From positions 1-64,000 of the forward strand of contig DF236993.1 in assembly GCA_000708835.1 (NCBI GenBank): a DNA stretch of 64,000 nt, given 5' to 3'. Positions within the stretch are counted from its first letter, which is position 1, and the number at the start of each line of letters is the position of its first letter. The notes beneath the pieces are model-generated. The model had not been told where the DNA came from. It searched no databases and was given only the letters and a program-made list of their open reading frames with translations. This document shows, piece by piece, positions 49,008 to 61,300 of the stretch. The DNA comes from Klebsormidium nitens. Taxonomy: Eukaryota; Streptophyta; Klebsormidiophyceae; Klebsormidiales; Klebsormidiaceae. The position numbers were made by a program, and so were the translations under genes.

Positions 49008-52000
49008 TCAAGTTGCTCAGATGCGTCGACTGCCCCACTGCCGAGGAGCCGGGAACCGCCGAAAACGACCCCGTATTCTCATAGGTTCCCTGGGAGTACT
49101 GGTTAGGTGCCGTGACTGGGACGGGGAAATTTCCTGGCTGTCCGGAGAAGACCGGTGGTGCAGGAAAGGCCTGCGGAGCACCATTTTGAAGATAAGGCGC
49201 GTTCAACGCTGACGCCTGCCAAAACTGCGGCGCAGGATTGGTTGCGCCGGCCAACGGAGGGACAGAGTTCCAGGCGTCCTGCTGACTGTGATACTGAGCA
49301 CCATTCCAGGGGGCGTTGCTGAGCTGATAAGGAGGGGTGGGCGGGCGGGCCTGCCCATTCGCCTGCACCATCGGTACCGGGGCGTATGCAAACTGGCCCG
49401 GTTGGAACGCGTGTCCGTTTCCGGTCACGTCGGGCGCTGCATAACCGGGCGGCGGAGTAGCCGGGCGGGAGTACTGGGGTTGCTGCAGGGTGGGAATTGG
49501 CACCGGAACGACGTATCGCGAGAATTGCGCGTAGCCTTGCGGTCCCCTCAGATCGTCCGCCGTGTAGGTCTTCGGCTGCGGCATCACCCCCTGGTCGAGA
49601 GGCGACGGCGGGCGCTTTCCTGGTCCGTTTTGTGGCGCGTCGTGAGCGGAATTCCGTTGATAATCCACTGCCCCGAAGCTCTCAGCCGGTCCCGACCGGT
49701 CCCAACCGGTCCCAGCCGGTCCCCCTCGGGGCGACACGGGGTTACGCGCGCGCGGCGCGGCCGCGCGGCCGCCCGCGTTTCCGCCCTGAGCGGTGTTCAG
49801 GCCGTTGATAAAGGCCTCCAGGTCTCGGATGGTCGCCTCTGCGTCCTCTCGGGCCTTTATCGTCAGCAGCTGGCGCTTCTCCATGCGCAGACTGTCGAGC
49901 ACCGTTGCGAGCTCGTCCACGAAGTTGAAGCCGCTCACAATGGCCTGCAAAGCGCACGGGTGTTCCTGATGGTGTGATCGAGATCCGTTCTGCTGCTCTC
50001 GCGACACTGGGATCGAAATTTGTCATGAGGAGGTTGCAAGAAACTCTGATGAAGACTCTTACAGAGTGATTGCTTTTGCTTAGCAATATGAAGAAGAGTG
50101 AAAAGGGAATGGATTTCGGCCATGGAGTATTCAACGGTGGCTGAAATGTTATTCGACATCGCAGAGCCAAGAATTTGATCAAGATGTGCTCAAATTTGCA
50201 AGCCTGAATCCAAAAGACTCCGATCTCTGAGGACTTTCGTCAGGACTTCCCGAGAATCCTCGAGAATCTCGTTGACTTGTTGACATCAAGAAACGAAACT
50301 CTTGGCTAGAATTTAGAATTCGAAGTTGCAAAGCTCATTCTAAAAGACTCCTTTGAAAGGTTTCGTTGCCGTCTTCGACATATAAAGGACCTGCCCAGCT
50401 TTTCACATCGGCAAATAGGCGGACTCCTTGCAACATTCTGCCATTCCCACAGTCATTTGGTGGCTCTGAGCTTGCCTGGACGTCCCGGCACAGCTGCTTG
50501 ATCTCCTCCAGCTTGGCCGCCTGTGCCGCGCGCAGCAGATCCAGGTCCGACTTCGCGCTTCCGATCTCCGTCTTGGCCCCCTCCAGCTGTGCGTTGGCCG
50601 CGTCGAACTTCTTCTTGATTTCCTCCATGACCTTCTCGATCGTCTTGTGCACCTGTTAATACGTGGGTATGCAAGTTTGCTAGGCTTCAAAGTGCGTCTT
50701 TGACAATGCCCTTATAATGCTTTGAAACGGATAGTCGATCGTGAGCACTAGTTCTTCGTTGTATCGAACCATGAGTCGTTCCACGTGGTTCCCACCCTAA
50801 GCCCCCAGCCTATCCCATCAAGACCAGTACGATTTGCCCATTCTTTTACCCGCTTCAGCCCCGAGCACCTTACGGCACGTACCCGGTTGAAACCTAGCGG
50901 TACCGACCACACCTTGCGGTCTAGCACCGCACCACTCAAAGGGAACGTACCGCTGATGTCATTTGATGACGTACTTTTAAAGACTAGCGAACTAACGAAG
51001 TCTGCTGACCGGACCTTCTGGATCGTGAACAGGCCGTGGTAGTGCGACGCGGCGCCGCACGCCCCGGGGCACATCATGCACGCCGACCCGCCCCCCATGC
51101 AGGCGCAGCTGTTGAAGGCCTCCCCCCCCGCCTCGGAAATAAACTCGAGGCCGCACTTTTCGTGGCAGACTTGCTGACACGTGGAGCAGAGCGTGTTGTG
51201 GTAGCCGCAGGGGATTTGCTCGACCTCCTCGACGGTCTCGGTCCGCGCGAAGTCCTTGTAGTTGTCGCGCGAGGCGACCGCGCCCTCTAGGTCGTACTGG
51301 CTGCGCTCGAGCTTGTCTTCCAGCATCTGAAAAGAGAAGATGCAAGCGTTCAAGGGTCTATGTTTGTTGCAGACGATGAGAAACGAAAGTTATGATCGAT
51401 TGGTGGGCCTCTAAATCTCCAAGTTGCAAGAGAGTTTGGTGGACTTAGTCACTGGGTGTTGAGAAGCACTCTGACAACGTTTAGAATCGATCTCCCCAGA
51501 ACAAAGTTCTGCTCTGACGTCCTTACCGCCACTTCTAAATCGGCCTTGGCTCTGCTCTCAAACAAGTGTTACGAATCAATAGGCGGCGGAGGACGATAAC
51601 AACAAAACCGTTCATCACAAGTCAGTGTACCTCAGCTTATCGCGGACCTGCCAATGTGTACGCTCGAGCATCGTTGGATGGAAGAAGCTCATAGCGGATC
51701 GATTCAAGCTTCCCGCTCGAATGTCTTTGCATATCACGCTCGCTTAGAGGAGGAAAAACCACGGGTGTTGGTGCTCATTCGCTTACCTGCATGTTTCGGA
51801 ACTCGGTAAGCGCGCTGGCCATCTTGGCCTTGATCTCATTCCGTTTCTCGCGCAGCTCTTTGAAGGCGCCGGTGCTCTCGGACGCCATCTTCAGGATCTT
51901 TTGCATGATGGTCTCGAGCATATCCATCGAAATCTGCGTTAACAGACAAAATAGACCGTCCGTCGAGGGCTTTCACTTGCTACAGCAAGCTCGCGACAAG

Positions 52001-53041
52001 CAACGTCGACCCATCTTGACAAAAACAGGTGACCGAGACGAAACAACTTTCTGCCAGGATCAGAATCTGCACAATCGACGCAATGGTTTATCAATCAGAA
52101 TCGACGTCTTCAACCTTGAAATGTTAGAAAGAACTCATGAGCACGAGGAGTTGAAACGTCTCAAAGAATCCGCTCCTCGAGTAACCCGCCTAAAACCCAC
52201 CAGCCATTACATTTTATAGCGGCTTGATGATCATCTACATCAAGCAGCCTGAGTCAATCACCAGCCACCAAACGTAGTTGCCGCTTAATTCGCGTGCTTT
52301 CCTAGAATCACAGGAACGCTTCCATACCTGCCATGCCGCCTGGAGAAGCGCAAACGCCGGCGCGTTCTCCGGCTGCGCCCACGTGTCGGGGTGCGAGCTG
52401 AAGGCCGAGTTCTGCATGCAGTACCACGTGCCCGCCGTCACGGTGACCCCCGGCAGGTCCTCGTTCAGCGTCTCGATGTCGAAGTTCTTGGCGAGCCGGT
52501 CGCAGTTCGTCAGCACCACCAGCACGCTGTTGAGGGTGACGTCAGGAATGCTGCCGCGGAAGCGCGCAAAGACGTTCTTCATGGTCGCGTCCAGCCGCTG
52601 GTTGGACCCGTTGGCGACGATGATGAGGGCGTTCAGGTGCGGCAGACTCTCCGCGGCTTCGAAGATCTTGTTGAGGTTCAAGTCGTCCTGCTCCATGCCC
52701 CTGATGTCAGCCAGACCGGGGGTGTCGACAAGCGTGACCCTCTGGCCCTGGTACTTGAAATGGTACGGGGTACACTCGTCCGTTTTGGCGACCTTCACGT
52801 TAGACAGATGCATCTCTTTCGCGTACTTGCCCTCCGCCTCCGTCGCCCGAAAGTACCGGTTTGGGATCGCCACTCTGAGGTTCCGGCCAAACGGGTCCAG
52901 GGATCCCCCGCGGAAGAAGTTGACGACGGTGTTGATGAACGTCGACTTGCCGGCCCCGCTTGCGCCGATGACCATGATGTAGTGCGCGTCGCTCGGGAAA
53001 GGGCCATGCCTCTCGGCAAAGCTTAAGCTTCCGCCGCCCAT
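48976..53041 (-). CDS. P-loop GTPase with coiled coils and Cys-rich module
   Basis: Six exons: 53041-52328, 51933-51787, about 51556-51527 (30 nt), 51326-51015, 50652-50476 and 49944-48976, 2349 nt, about 782 aa, all phase 0. The G domain (residues 1-238) shows GASGAGKST (G1), DTPGLAD (G3) and LTNCD (G4 variant), placing it near AIG1/septin-type P-loop GTPases. It is followed by a helical heptad region, a Cys/His-rich module (CGYHNTLCSTCQQVCHEKCG, then CACMGGGSACMMC), a second coiled coil (IEKVMEEIKKKFDAANAQLE) and a Pro/Gln/Gly-rich disordered tail. Architecture resembles uncharacterised GTPases of animals and fungi. One junction (50476) uses a GC donor. An upstream in-frame stretch after an acceptor at about 53097 could add an N-terminal exon. 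Confidence 0.85.
49683..49728. repeat. Short tandem repeat in GTPase C-terminal tail
   Basis: Four consecutive copies of an 11-nt CCGGTCCCRRC-like unit lie within the last exon. On the coding strand they give a Gly/Pro/Thr/Ser repeat in the disordered tail. Confidence 0.75.
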
Positions 53042-55238
53042 GGAAACCGGTAGATGCCCGTTTGTGGGTCGGCTGATCGGGTTCAAAGCACTGCCTGCAA
53101 ATTGGTCAGCAAAGGTTCAGAGCAAGCTGTCCTGTGTACGCAAGTCACACCCTCGCTAGGGTGCTTGCTTAGAAATTTGGAGCCAAAACCAGCTTCAATA
53201 GGATTGGCACTCCCGTTCCACCATTGGCTGCCTTAACCATCCTTGTTGATGAACGACACCTTTCCAATCAAGCAATAGCAGAGCAGCCATCAAGAAAAGT
53301 CTGGGTTGCTCTAAAAGGGTGTTCATCATATATCATGCACCTACTTGAGTAGATAATTATCTGGGCTTCTTTCAAAACTTCGGGTGCTGCTCTTGCCCAT
53401 CTAGAAAGTTTGTTGGCAGAGACTTGACCAGATACTTTGACCAGTTACCTGACCATATACCTGATTCAATACCTGTACAACTTTAATTTCTGCGACCATT
53501 TCAAAGCAGACAAAGTTTTCCAACTTCTCTGGAAGTGGTTGATGCTGGTGAAAAGAACCACCGAGAATGACAGTGTAGGATTTCCTGTACAAGCGTGGTC
53601 CGTTTCAAATATGTAAGATGATCCAAGTCATGGCACATTCTTGGAGAGTGTTCTCTCACCGTCCAAACGTAAGCAAGGGGCGGGAGTACTTACAGTGGCG
53701 TAGCTGGCTTCAATAGTGCCGTATATTGGCGCACTCCCTAGTTGAAGTCCGACGCAGACTTTATTCCGCAGCTATAAATTCATGCTTCTCAGGTGATTTC
53801 TTAGGGTAGCATGGCCGATGCATATACTGCAGAAGCTCTGCTCAACCAGATCAGGGGTCCCTGGTAGCGGCTTTGAGACTGATCAGTATGTTTCGCGTCT
53901 GATAGAGAGGCGTTTTTTGATGAGAGTACGAATTTTGCAGCATCCAAGTTGTCTCGAGTAGAGTCGACAGCTGTACGAGGTTTGCTCTATCAAACACTTG
54001 AACGGGCTCCCTTGCCAAGTCACAAGAGCAGCCCCGTGATGCCGTGAGGCGTGCGTTGTTCTTTTATTGTCTTACCTCATTCGTATATGTATTGTGGCCA
54101 TTCAGAATCGTAGACGAACTGAAAGGCCGCCGCCCAACCTTTCAGACGACCCGCTTGAAAATCACCACGTGCACGTACACATGTGCACATCGTGCGTGAC
54201 AACTAATTTGAGGAACATAATGCAACTCCTTTGAAAGCTGTTTGGACTCCGAGTCAACGAAGGCCGCAAGCAAGTACGGGTCAAATCAGCAAAGACACTA
54301 CAACGAGATACAAAGCATGTCGAATCTCGATGCAGGTACCTAACTTGAGTCTGTGTTCACACGTGAAGTACATCTTAGTATACTGAGCACGTGCAAAGCA
54401 CCGGTCAACATGCTCGTGTTGACCGTCGCTAAATTAACACGGAGTCTCTCTTTCAAGTTGCAGCCAGGTCATGGGCCGTGTACACTGTACAGTGTACACA
54501 TTATGTGCCTTGTTCAGGGCTGCAGCGTGACTCCGCTCGTGGCGGTAGAAAGAGGACTCGAGCACACCTCGTGAGTGTAGGTGTTGACACTAGGTATCAT
54601 GCAGCTAGTGTTACTGGTCAACTGACGGCTGCATTACATTATCTGTGGCAACTTAATCGACGGCGTAATACTTGCTGCCGGCACCTTATCGACGGTTTGG
54701 AAGGTGTTAGGGACGGTGTCCGCTTTCATGGGACCCAGTAAATACTTCATTGAAGTTCAGCCGGTGCCGGGCTGAGCGTGCCAGCTGGCAAATCTCTTCG
54801 TAAGCTAGGGAAGTCAGAGTGTACTTTATCCATGTACTCGAATGTACCTGTCCCAGAGAACTCCAGAGGCGTTGCGACGTATGACTACAGCTGTTATTCC
54901 AGTGAACGGGCCCAAAGCTGACCGCACCATTGCATGGGTCCAAACTATTGTCCATGACTTGACTCAGTACAAAACCGTAATTTCCGGAATGCTCCTTGGC
55001 TGACTGCAAAGATGCAGTAGCTTGAGGATGTAAAAGAGTGTGTGTATGCCGCAAACCAGAGACGTGCCACTACTAGTCACGTCCACATTTTGTACAAGAT
55101 TACCGTGCTGAGCTCCAACGCCATGCCAACTTGAAGAGCAGAACCCAGTGCATTGTCTTGTCTCATGACCATTGAAGATAAGGACGACCCACTTGGCCAT
55201 GTAAGGGGTAATGTTCACAAACATCAGCTAACGAGAAA
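53042..55238. other. Divergent intergenic region GTPase / HNH gene
   Basis: No gene supported. It includes both promoters, an imperfect repeat of ACCTGA/TACCTG words at 53430-53480, and a perfect 22-bp palindrome at 54478-54499. Confidence 0.5.
54478..54499. repeat. Perfect 22-bp palindrome
   Basis: GTGTACACTGT is followed directly by its exact reverse complement, with no spacer. It could be a dimer-binding site or a simple GTAC-type palindrome of the kind common in this genome. Confidence 0.85.
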
Positions 55239-56697
55239 ATGCCGCGGGAAAGGTTTGTCGCACTGAGCGACGGGAGGCAGCTCCGCCTCTACCAGCGGCA
55301 GGATGGAACCTGGTATTACAACGACCTTGGGCGCACAAACTTGCGGAGCAACCAGAGGACTTTCTACCGTCAGTCAGCGGCCGGTGGCGGAGGAGGCAAT
55401 GGCCAGCCTCGTCAGCAAGCGGCCCCACGTGGCAGAGCTTCACACGGTCAGTAGAAGCCCTCAAGAAGTTGGGTTTTCCCAAGCGGGGCCAAATGAGGAG
55501 CAGTCTTAGACTCTGAAGGGCAAGAAGTGCCAGAGGTCAAGCATCCCCTCCAAGTCATCCTGGCTTTGGTAGGAATGGTCGAGGCCTGATCTTCATGTGG
55601 ACTGAGATGGCGTTCTAGCTATATCGTTTCCAGGCACCCGCAAGAAGTCATACTCTACCTTTCGGGTCTTGTCAAAACTGAAGTAGAGAGGACCCTCTTG
55701 CAGATCTCTTGCTTTTTTACTTCTATTTCCAGACTGGGAGGTGCGACATACTGTTCACGTCATGTCTGTAGGGTTTCTACGGGCGTCTTTGCTTTAAGCT
55801 TGCAACTCGTGATTTTGGCAAGGGAGTCTAACGCTTGTTCTCGTCTTCACATACGCATTGTTGAAGCAGCGAGCAAAGTCAGGAGACAGCTATGTTCAGT
55901 CAAAAGAGCATGCCATTTGTGTTTTGGAAAAGCAGAAGGGGTACCTGTTTTGCGTTCTTCTTTGAAAGATCTGGCACTGGAAGGACAACATTAACTACCA
56001 TTTGCTTGTAGCGTATGTCTACAAAGTGAGACTGGATGTGACTGCGTAGCTGAGTGATCCTGGAAGGCAGGTGGGCAGTCTTGAAACACTTTTCTTGGAC
56101 TCAGGGCAGCATTGGGTCAAAGGAGTTTTGAATACCCCTCCCGGTACTCTCTTTGAGGCTACACGCTGCACAAAATACTGGTCGCCTGCATGCTTCCTGG
56201 ACTGGATCCTTCTGTGCCCCTCCAGAAAGTCGTCCTCCAGATCAGAGCCACAATGCATCCTTCATTTTTCTCCTAGCCCCTTCACACGCTTGCGACTTCG
56301 CCGTTTGACAAAAAATCTCGCGTCCCTTTTCACAGCCTCAGCGAGCCAGGCGCGGCGTCAAGGCGCGCGCGTTCCTACAGGGCGGCCCGCCACGTGCCCC
56401 TACAACGAAGACGGGCCGGGACACCCTCGGTGCAGAAACTACTCGGCGGCTGGCCGCCTTCTCCGGAGCAGCACGGCCAAGAAACGGTTCCTAGAGGCGG
56501 CCGGCTACCTCTACGGCCAGCCGGCTGGCACCCACGTGGACCACGTGATTCCGCTGTGCCTTGGCGGGGCTGACTGCCCGTGCAACATGCAGGTCAGTAC
56601 GGACGACTCTCTGCAGAGCGAGATTGACGAAAACATCTCTGCAAATTGGCGAGTACGTCGGGAGGATTCTGGGCACGTTTGTCTGTACGAGGCTTGA
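55239..56697 (+). CDS. HNH endonuclease-like protein
   Basis: Two exons, 55239-55446 and 56336-56697, joined in phase 1; 570 nt, 189 aa. The donor is G|GTCAGT and the acceptor TTTTCACAG. The N-terminal part (MPRERFVALSDGRQLRLYQR, then DGTWYYND) is small, basic and unlike anything I can name, and ends in a Gly-rich linker. The C-terminal half carries an HNH core: HVDHVIPLCLGGADCPCNMQ, matching the D-H-x-x-P-L-x-x-G-G-x-(D)-x-x-x-N-M-Q pattern of small bacterial HNH nucleases, preceded by a CPYNEDGPGHPRC Cys pair that might bind structural zinc. No signal peptide is evident. It lies between two GTPase genes. The first ATG was used. Confidence 0.75.
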
Positions 56698-58302
56698 GTA
56701 AGCAATTGACGGCAGCACCTTGAACAGAAAGATTTTTTTGCACTGCGGGCGGAAGGTGCCACTCAAAGAAGGGAAGTCTTGACAGTTGCAATGTTTCAAA
56801 CACCTGCCAGTGCCATTTTGACAAAAGCGGCGAAGTCTTGACAAGGATTCTATTGAGACGACGTGGAGAAGTTGTACTACGCGTTCAGCAATGAGGTCCG
56901 CGCACAGAAATATCAGCGGAAAGACATATCGTAAGAAAGCTGGGTTCAATCCACTTTCTTCTTTTGCCTGATCTCGATGCCATTGTTTCTGTGCAGCTTC
57001 TCACAGAGGCTCAACACGGCGTCAAGACTCGAGCAGACATCGCCCAATGTCGAGCAGAGAACGTGCGTCTCTGAACTTACAAGGAGGCAGCTCGCAAAGA
57101 GTTCGGACTTGCCAACTGGCCGGCTAATAGCCGGGACGCGTAGGTTTGCGAGACGTATTTGTTGTCCGATCTGCCTCCAGTCCATTACTAGGAAAGACAG
57201 ATCCGAGCAGAAACTTGGAAAGCAGACGGTCCGCATGACGGCATCTTCCTCATTCACTCAAGTGACGGAAGTAGGCCCGAGAAGAGACCGCCTCCGAGCT
57301 TTGAGATTTCTGCTAGGATAGTCGTATCGAAGATAGACTTGGAATTGTAAGCGGTAAGCTTCTCATTGAGGCATTCCAAGCACCTAATATCTCGTACGCA
57401 TTGCGTGACTGAACGAAATCGTAGTTTACATGCATTCGCGTCCAATGATTTTGAGCATTACATTGATACATTCTACAAGCCATGAATCTTCGATTGCGTG
57501 AGCGGAACGGAAACTTGGACCGACATGCCCGGATAGCAGATTATGTTCATGTGTCGACAATGGTCATGTTGAAATCTAGCGCGCTTCGTTGGGCTGATCA
57601 GGTAAGCTGGAAGAGCTGTCTGAAAGAGGCAAGCACGCGGCCACCTTGCTTGGATGCAATGGTCTGATTTTAGCAGGGCGAAAGGGTGTTCACCTACAGC
57701 GTTAAAATGGATTTGCAGCCCCAGACCAGTCTCATAGTCTGGGCAGTGGACGTGTCAGGATACCCAAAAAAATCAGCGCGTTGAGATGTCTATGAGTATC
57801 GAGTGCATCTCGTATTCACATGCCCGAACTAAAGGGTTCCGTTGCAAAGAACGACTCAGTACGAGATGAGGCTTTTAGCGCGGCTCTTGGCAGCTTTGCC
57901 GCATCGGGGAATGCGAAAGGAAAGCCTTGAAAGCTATTCCGAGTCACGATGCAATGTATGATGGCCGAGGTGAAATCTGAGTATTTTGCTACACTGTGAA
58001 AAGGGAACCATCCAAATTCCAGCGAATCAATCGGTTTGGAAAACTCTCATTCCAACCCATGAAGTAGCGAGAGTGAAGCTGCAGCACGGCAATGACGATT
58101 TCAATGGTGATAGTTCTGACAGAGAATTCATCATTCTCATCAGCTTAACAGAGATCTCAAGTGTCACTAAACATTTCAGGAACTTCTCTCAAAGAGTGCC
58201 CCGACTACTAACTTGATGGGGTGTTCCAAGAGTCAGTAGTCACCAGAATCCTCTCTACCTGCAATTCTAGATTGCGGAACCCTGCAGATAACATTCTGCT
58301 TC
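56698..58302. other. Intergenic between HNH gene and GBP-like gene (convergent)
   Basis: Both neighbours end here. A minus-strand frame at 57257-56946 ends in a helical, Lys-rich C-terminus (LSLCEKLHRNNGIEIRQKKK) but has no ATG at a sensible place, splice partner or family. Nothing is supported with confidence. Confidence 0.5.
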
Positions 58303-61300
58303 CTAGTCAGAGTCATACTCACAGTCGTCCTCTTCCAACTCTATGAACCTCACGTTCGGGACTCTGCATTCGATTCTGCGGGGTGAGGGGCGGAACATGA
58401 CGGGTTGAGGGGGGCCGTGCATCATGCACATACGCATGAAGAGCAGCATGTTCCTCTCGTATCTCTCCCTTTCTCTTTGCGCGCTTGCCGCGATCTCGTT
58501 TCGGATCGCCAGTAGTTGGTCGTCCATGCGACGCATCCAGGCAGTGTGATCGGACGTCATCTGCTGGGACCTCTTCTCCGCCGCTTCTACCTGCGGGTCA
58601 GGACCGCTGAATGTCACATTTTGCGAGGTTCTGTGGACACAGGACCTGGCGTCCGCATAGAGCCGTACTGATACACCAAAAAGCTTGGAACCGCAGGGGG
58701 ATGAAACGGGCTGAATAGACGCCAATAAAGCTTTGGAGAAGGATAAATCTGCACATAAGATTGTGCGCTCGAGAGAAGATCTCCCTACATGGGGAGAAAG
58801 CACAGCGGTCCCGGCAATGGAGTTGTCAGAAGTGGCCCGTACTGGAGAATTGAGTAGCCGTCAAACAGAGTGCGTCGCTTGACTGGACACGAAGTGATTG
58901 GGCGAAAGCTCTTAGAAGAAGGCGGCTCGGTTCCGAACGCTGCGAATTTTTTTGGAAATGTGTCTGTCCCTCCCCTGAAACTGACGTAAATGACGCCCAG
59001 ACAAAAACAGCTGCACAGTTGAAACCAACCGAGACCCGAAGAGGAAGACCTCGAAAGAAGGTTCAAAGCCCAGGAGAAACTTTGCAACAGATGTTAATGT
59101 TGATCTCTTGGCCACGAGAAGATTCGAATTCCTGAAAATCTAACCCAAAGCTTTGATGAAGATTCGAATTCCTGAATATCTAACCCAAAGCTTTGATGAA
59201 GATTCGAATTCCTGAATATCTAATCCAAAGCTTTGATGGAGTTGATACGGCAATTTACCCCAGCAACAAATATCTGAAAGAACAGACAGATCTCGGAACG
59301 GGACACGCCATCTTCTCTGGGCCCGTTCACGAGTTGTACAACCTGACCTTTAGACTTTCAACACCACTACTAAATCCAAAGATGATGACATTCTTTATCA
59401 ACTCTATAGCAGGGAATTTTCCCCAACACGTGGGTGCTTTTTAGTAAACCGGGATTCGGCATTTGTTACCTGAAGTTTGAGCCGCTGCACTTCTTCCGCC
59501 GCCGCTGTCGCCTTCTTCTTCTCCGCGTCCAGGTCCGCGCTCGCTTGAGCCGCAGCGTTGCGAGCCTCGTGCATCTTTTCCAGCCCTTTGAACAGCGCCG
59601 TAGAACTCGCCTCGCGTTCGCGAATACTCTCAACCGAAAAGAGTCCGTTTAACGAGTCCAGCAAACTCTGCCGCGCCCTGTCAAAATACCTCTTGGCTGT
59701 CGCATGAAATTGATTGCCCAGAAGCGGCAGTTTACTCGCGTCAAACTCCGTGTCGAGGTCTTGTTCTAGCGCGCTCTTCGCCTTCGCAAAAAGCTCGTCG
59801 CTGAGTTTCTCAGCCGCGGCCGCGTGCCAGCCGCGACACGCGGCCTCGTACGCGGTCAAAACCTCCGCCACCTTGCCGTTGTACTCCGCGAGCACGGACG
59901 GGAGCATCTCCGCGGCCGCGCCGTCGCCCTCCCAGGCCGCGCGCATCGTGCGCACCGAGTCGCGCAGAAACGCTTCGAGCTGCGCGGGCGCCATCACGGG
60001 GGATCCCTCCAAAAGCGCGCGGCGCTCGTCGCCCAGTTTCTGCATCTTGGCCACAGCCTCCCGGCAAAGTGCGCCGTGCATCGAGGCCGTCAGGTCGGCC
60101 ACTCGGATGACGTCACTCTCCTGGATCTGCCCCAGCGCGCTCTTCAGGATGACGACATTCTGCGCCCCCATGAGGGCCGCGCCCGCGGCGCGCAAGAAGC
60201 GCGGCCGCGTCGCGTCCTTCAGCTGGCGCGCCATGACGGCCGCGAGGTTTGCCAGGCTGTGCTGGAACGCGGCCGGCAGGCGCTCCGCGGGCAGCGCGCG
60301 GCCGCGGGTCAGCTCCGAGTCGAGCACGGGGAAGTAGTGGAAGGTGATGTCAGCAAAGGTGCTGCAGAGGAGCGCGCGGCGCCGGTTGCGCTCCGCGGCC
60401 GCGGGGCCGCCTTCGGGTTCCATGTGCATGATGTGCGCGTCGTAGCCGCCTTGCTGGTTGAACTGACCACGCGAGGTTAAGGGAATACATTAGCTGCTTG
60501 CGTGGATTGAGTCGTAGCGGGTTGCGTGAAGGGCGTTCCGATGGTGCTTTCCACGGTTGGTATCGCATCCGCACTCATTTGCACGGTACTCTACAGTACC
60601 TTGTTTGGGACTGAAATCCAGAAAGTCAGCTTCAGTGGACTCGGCTTGTTACTTACAAAGTTCGAGACGTGAGAACTTCCAACATGCGAAGTCTGTGTAA
60701 AGGTCTCGAGTTATTGACGCAGGCGCGACAATTGTGCGAAGTGCACCAACAGGTTTGCAAGCTTCAATTGCACTGCGGGCAGAGTTGCTGGACAGGACGA
60801 AAGAGTCGGTTGCAGCTCACGTGAAAGTCGCGACAGACGATGTGCAGGTGTCCGAATGGCGCCTCCTTCCGTTGGTCCGACTCTGGCATGCCTCGAATGT
60901 CCAAATGGTTTCCTGAGAAAGACACAAGATGACTCGGGCACGCGACGACGTAGCTCGTATAGCAAGATCTTGAACAAGTCTTTTGGCATTGAAGCCCGAT
61001 TTAGAGTTCCATGTGAGCAGGCGGCTTTTCTTCCAATGAGGTCGCACTGATAGGAAGTTGTGGTTAGTATGAGCGGTTTAAAGCTGGTTTGGTTTCGGTA
61101 ACCATTTCATCTGTCGGTTACGATGCCCCCGCATTTATCAGATGAGCTTTACTATTGTTGAAAAAAGTCAATCCGGAAGGATCTGCAGCATCAGTATAAT
61201 CAAGCCACAAAACAAAAACCTCAAAGTAGCGAAGTGGGCATTCTCGAGGATTCTAAAGAGTTTAGACAAAATGTTTTACCTGCCAAGGCCAATGGAGCTA

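Noticed and set aside
49288-49977. 229-codon plus-strand frame
   Set aside because: Antisense to the Pro/Gln/Gly-rich last exon of the GTPase gene, whose composition keeps the opposite strand open.
52278-53026. Plus-strand frames of 211-234 codons
   Set aside because: Antisense to the G-domain exon, which has clear G1, G3 and G4 motifs on the minus strand.
59714-60480. Two plus-strand frames of about 207 and 218 codons
   Set aside because: Antisense shadows of the large GC-rich helical exon of the GBP-like gene.
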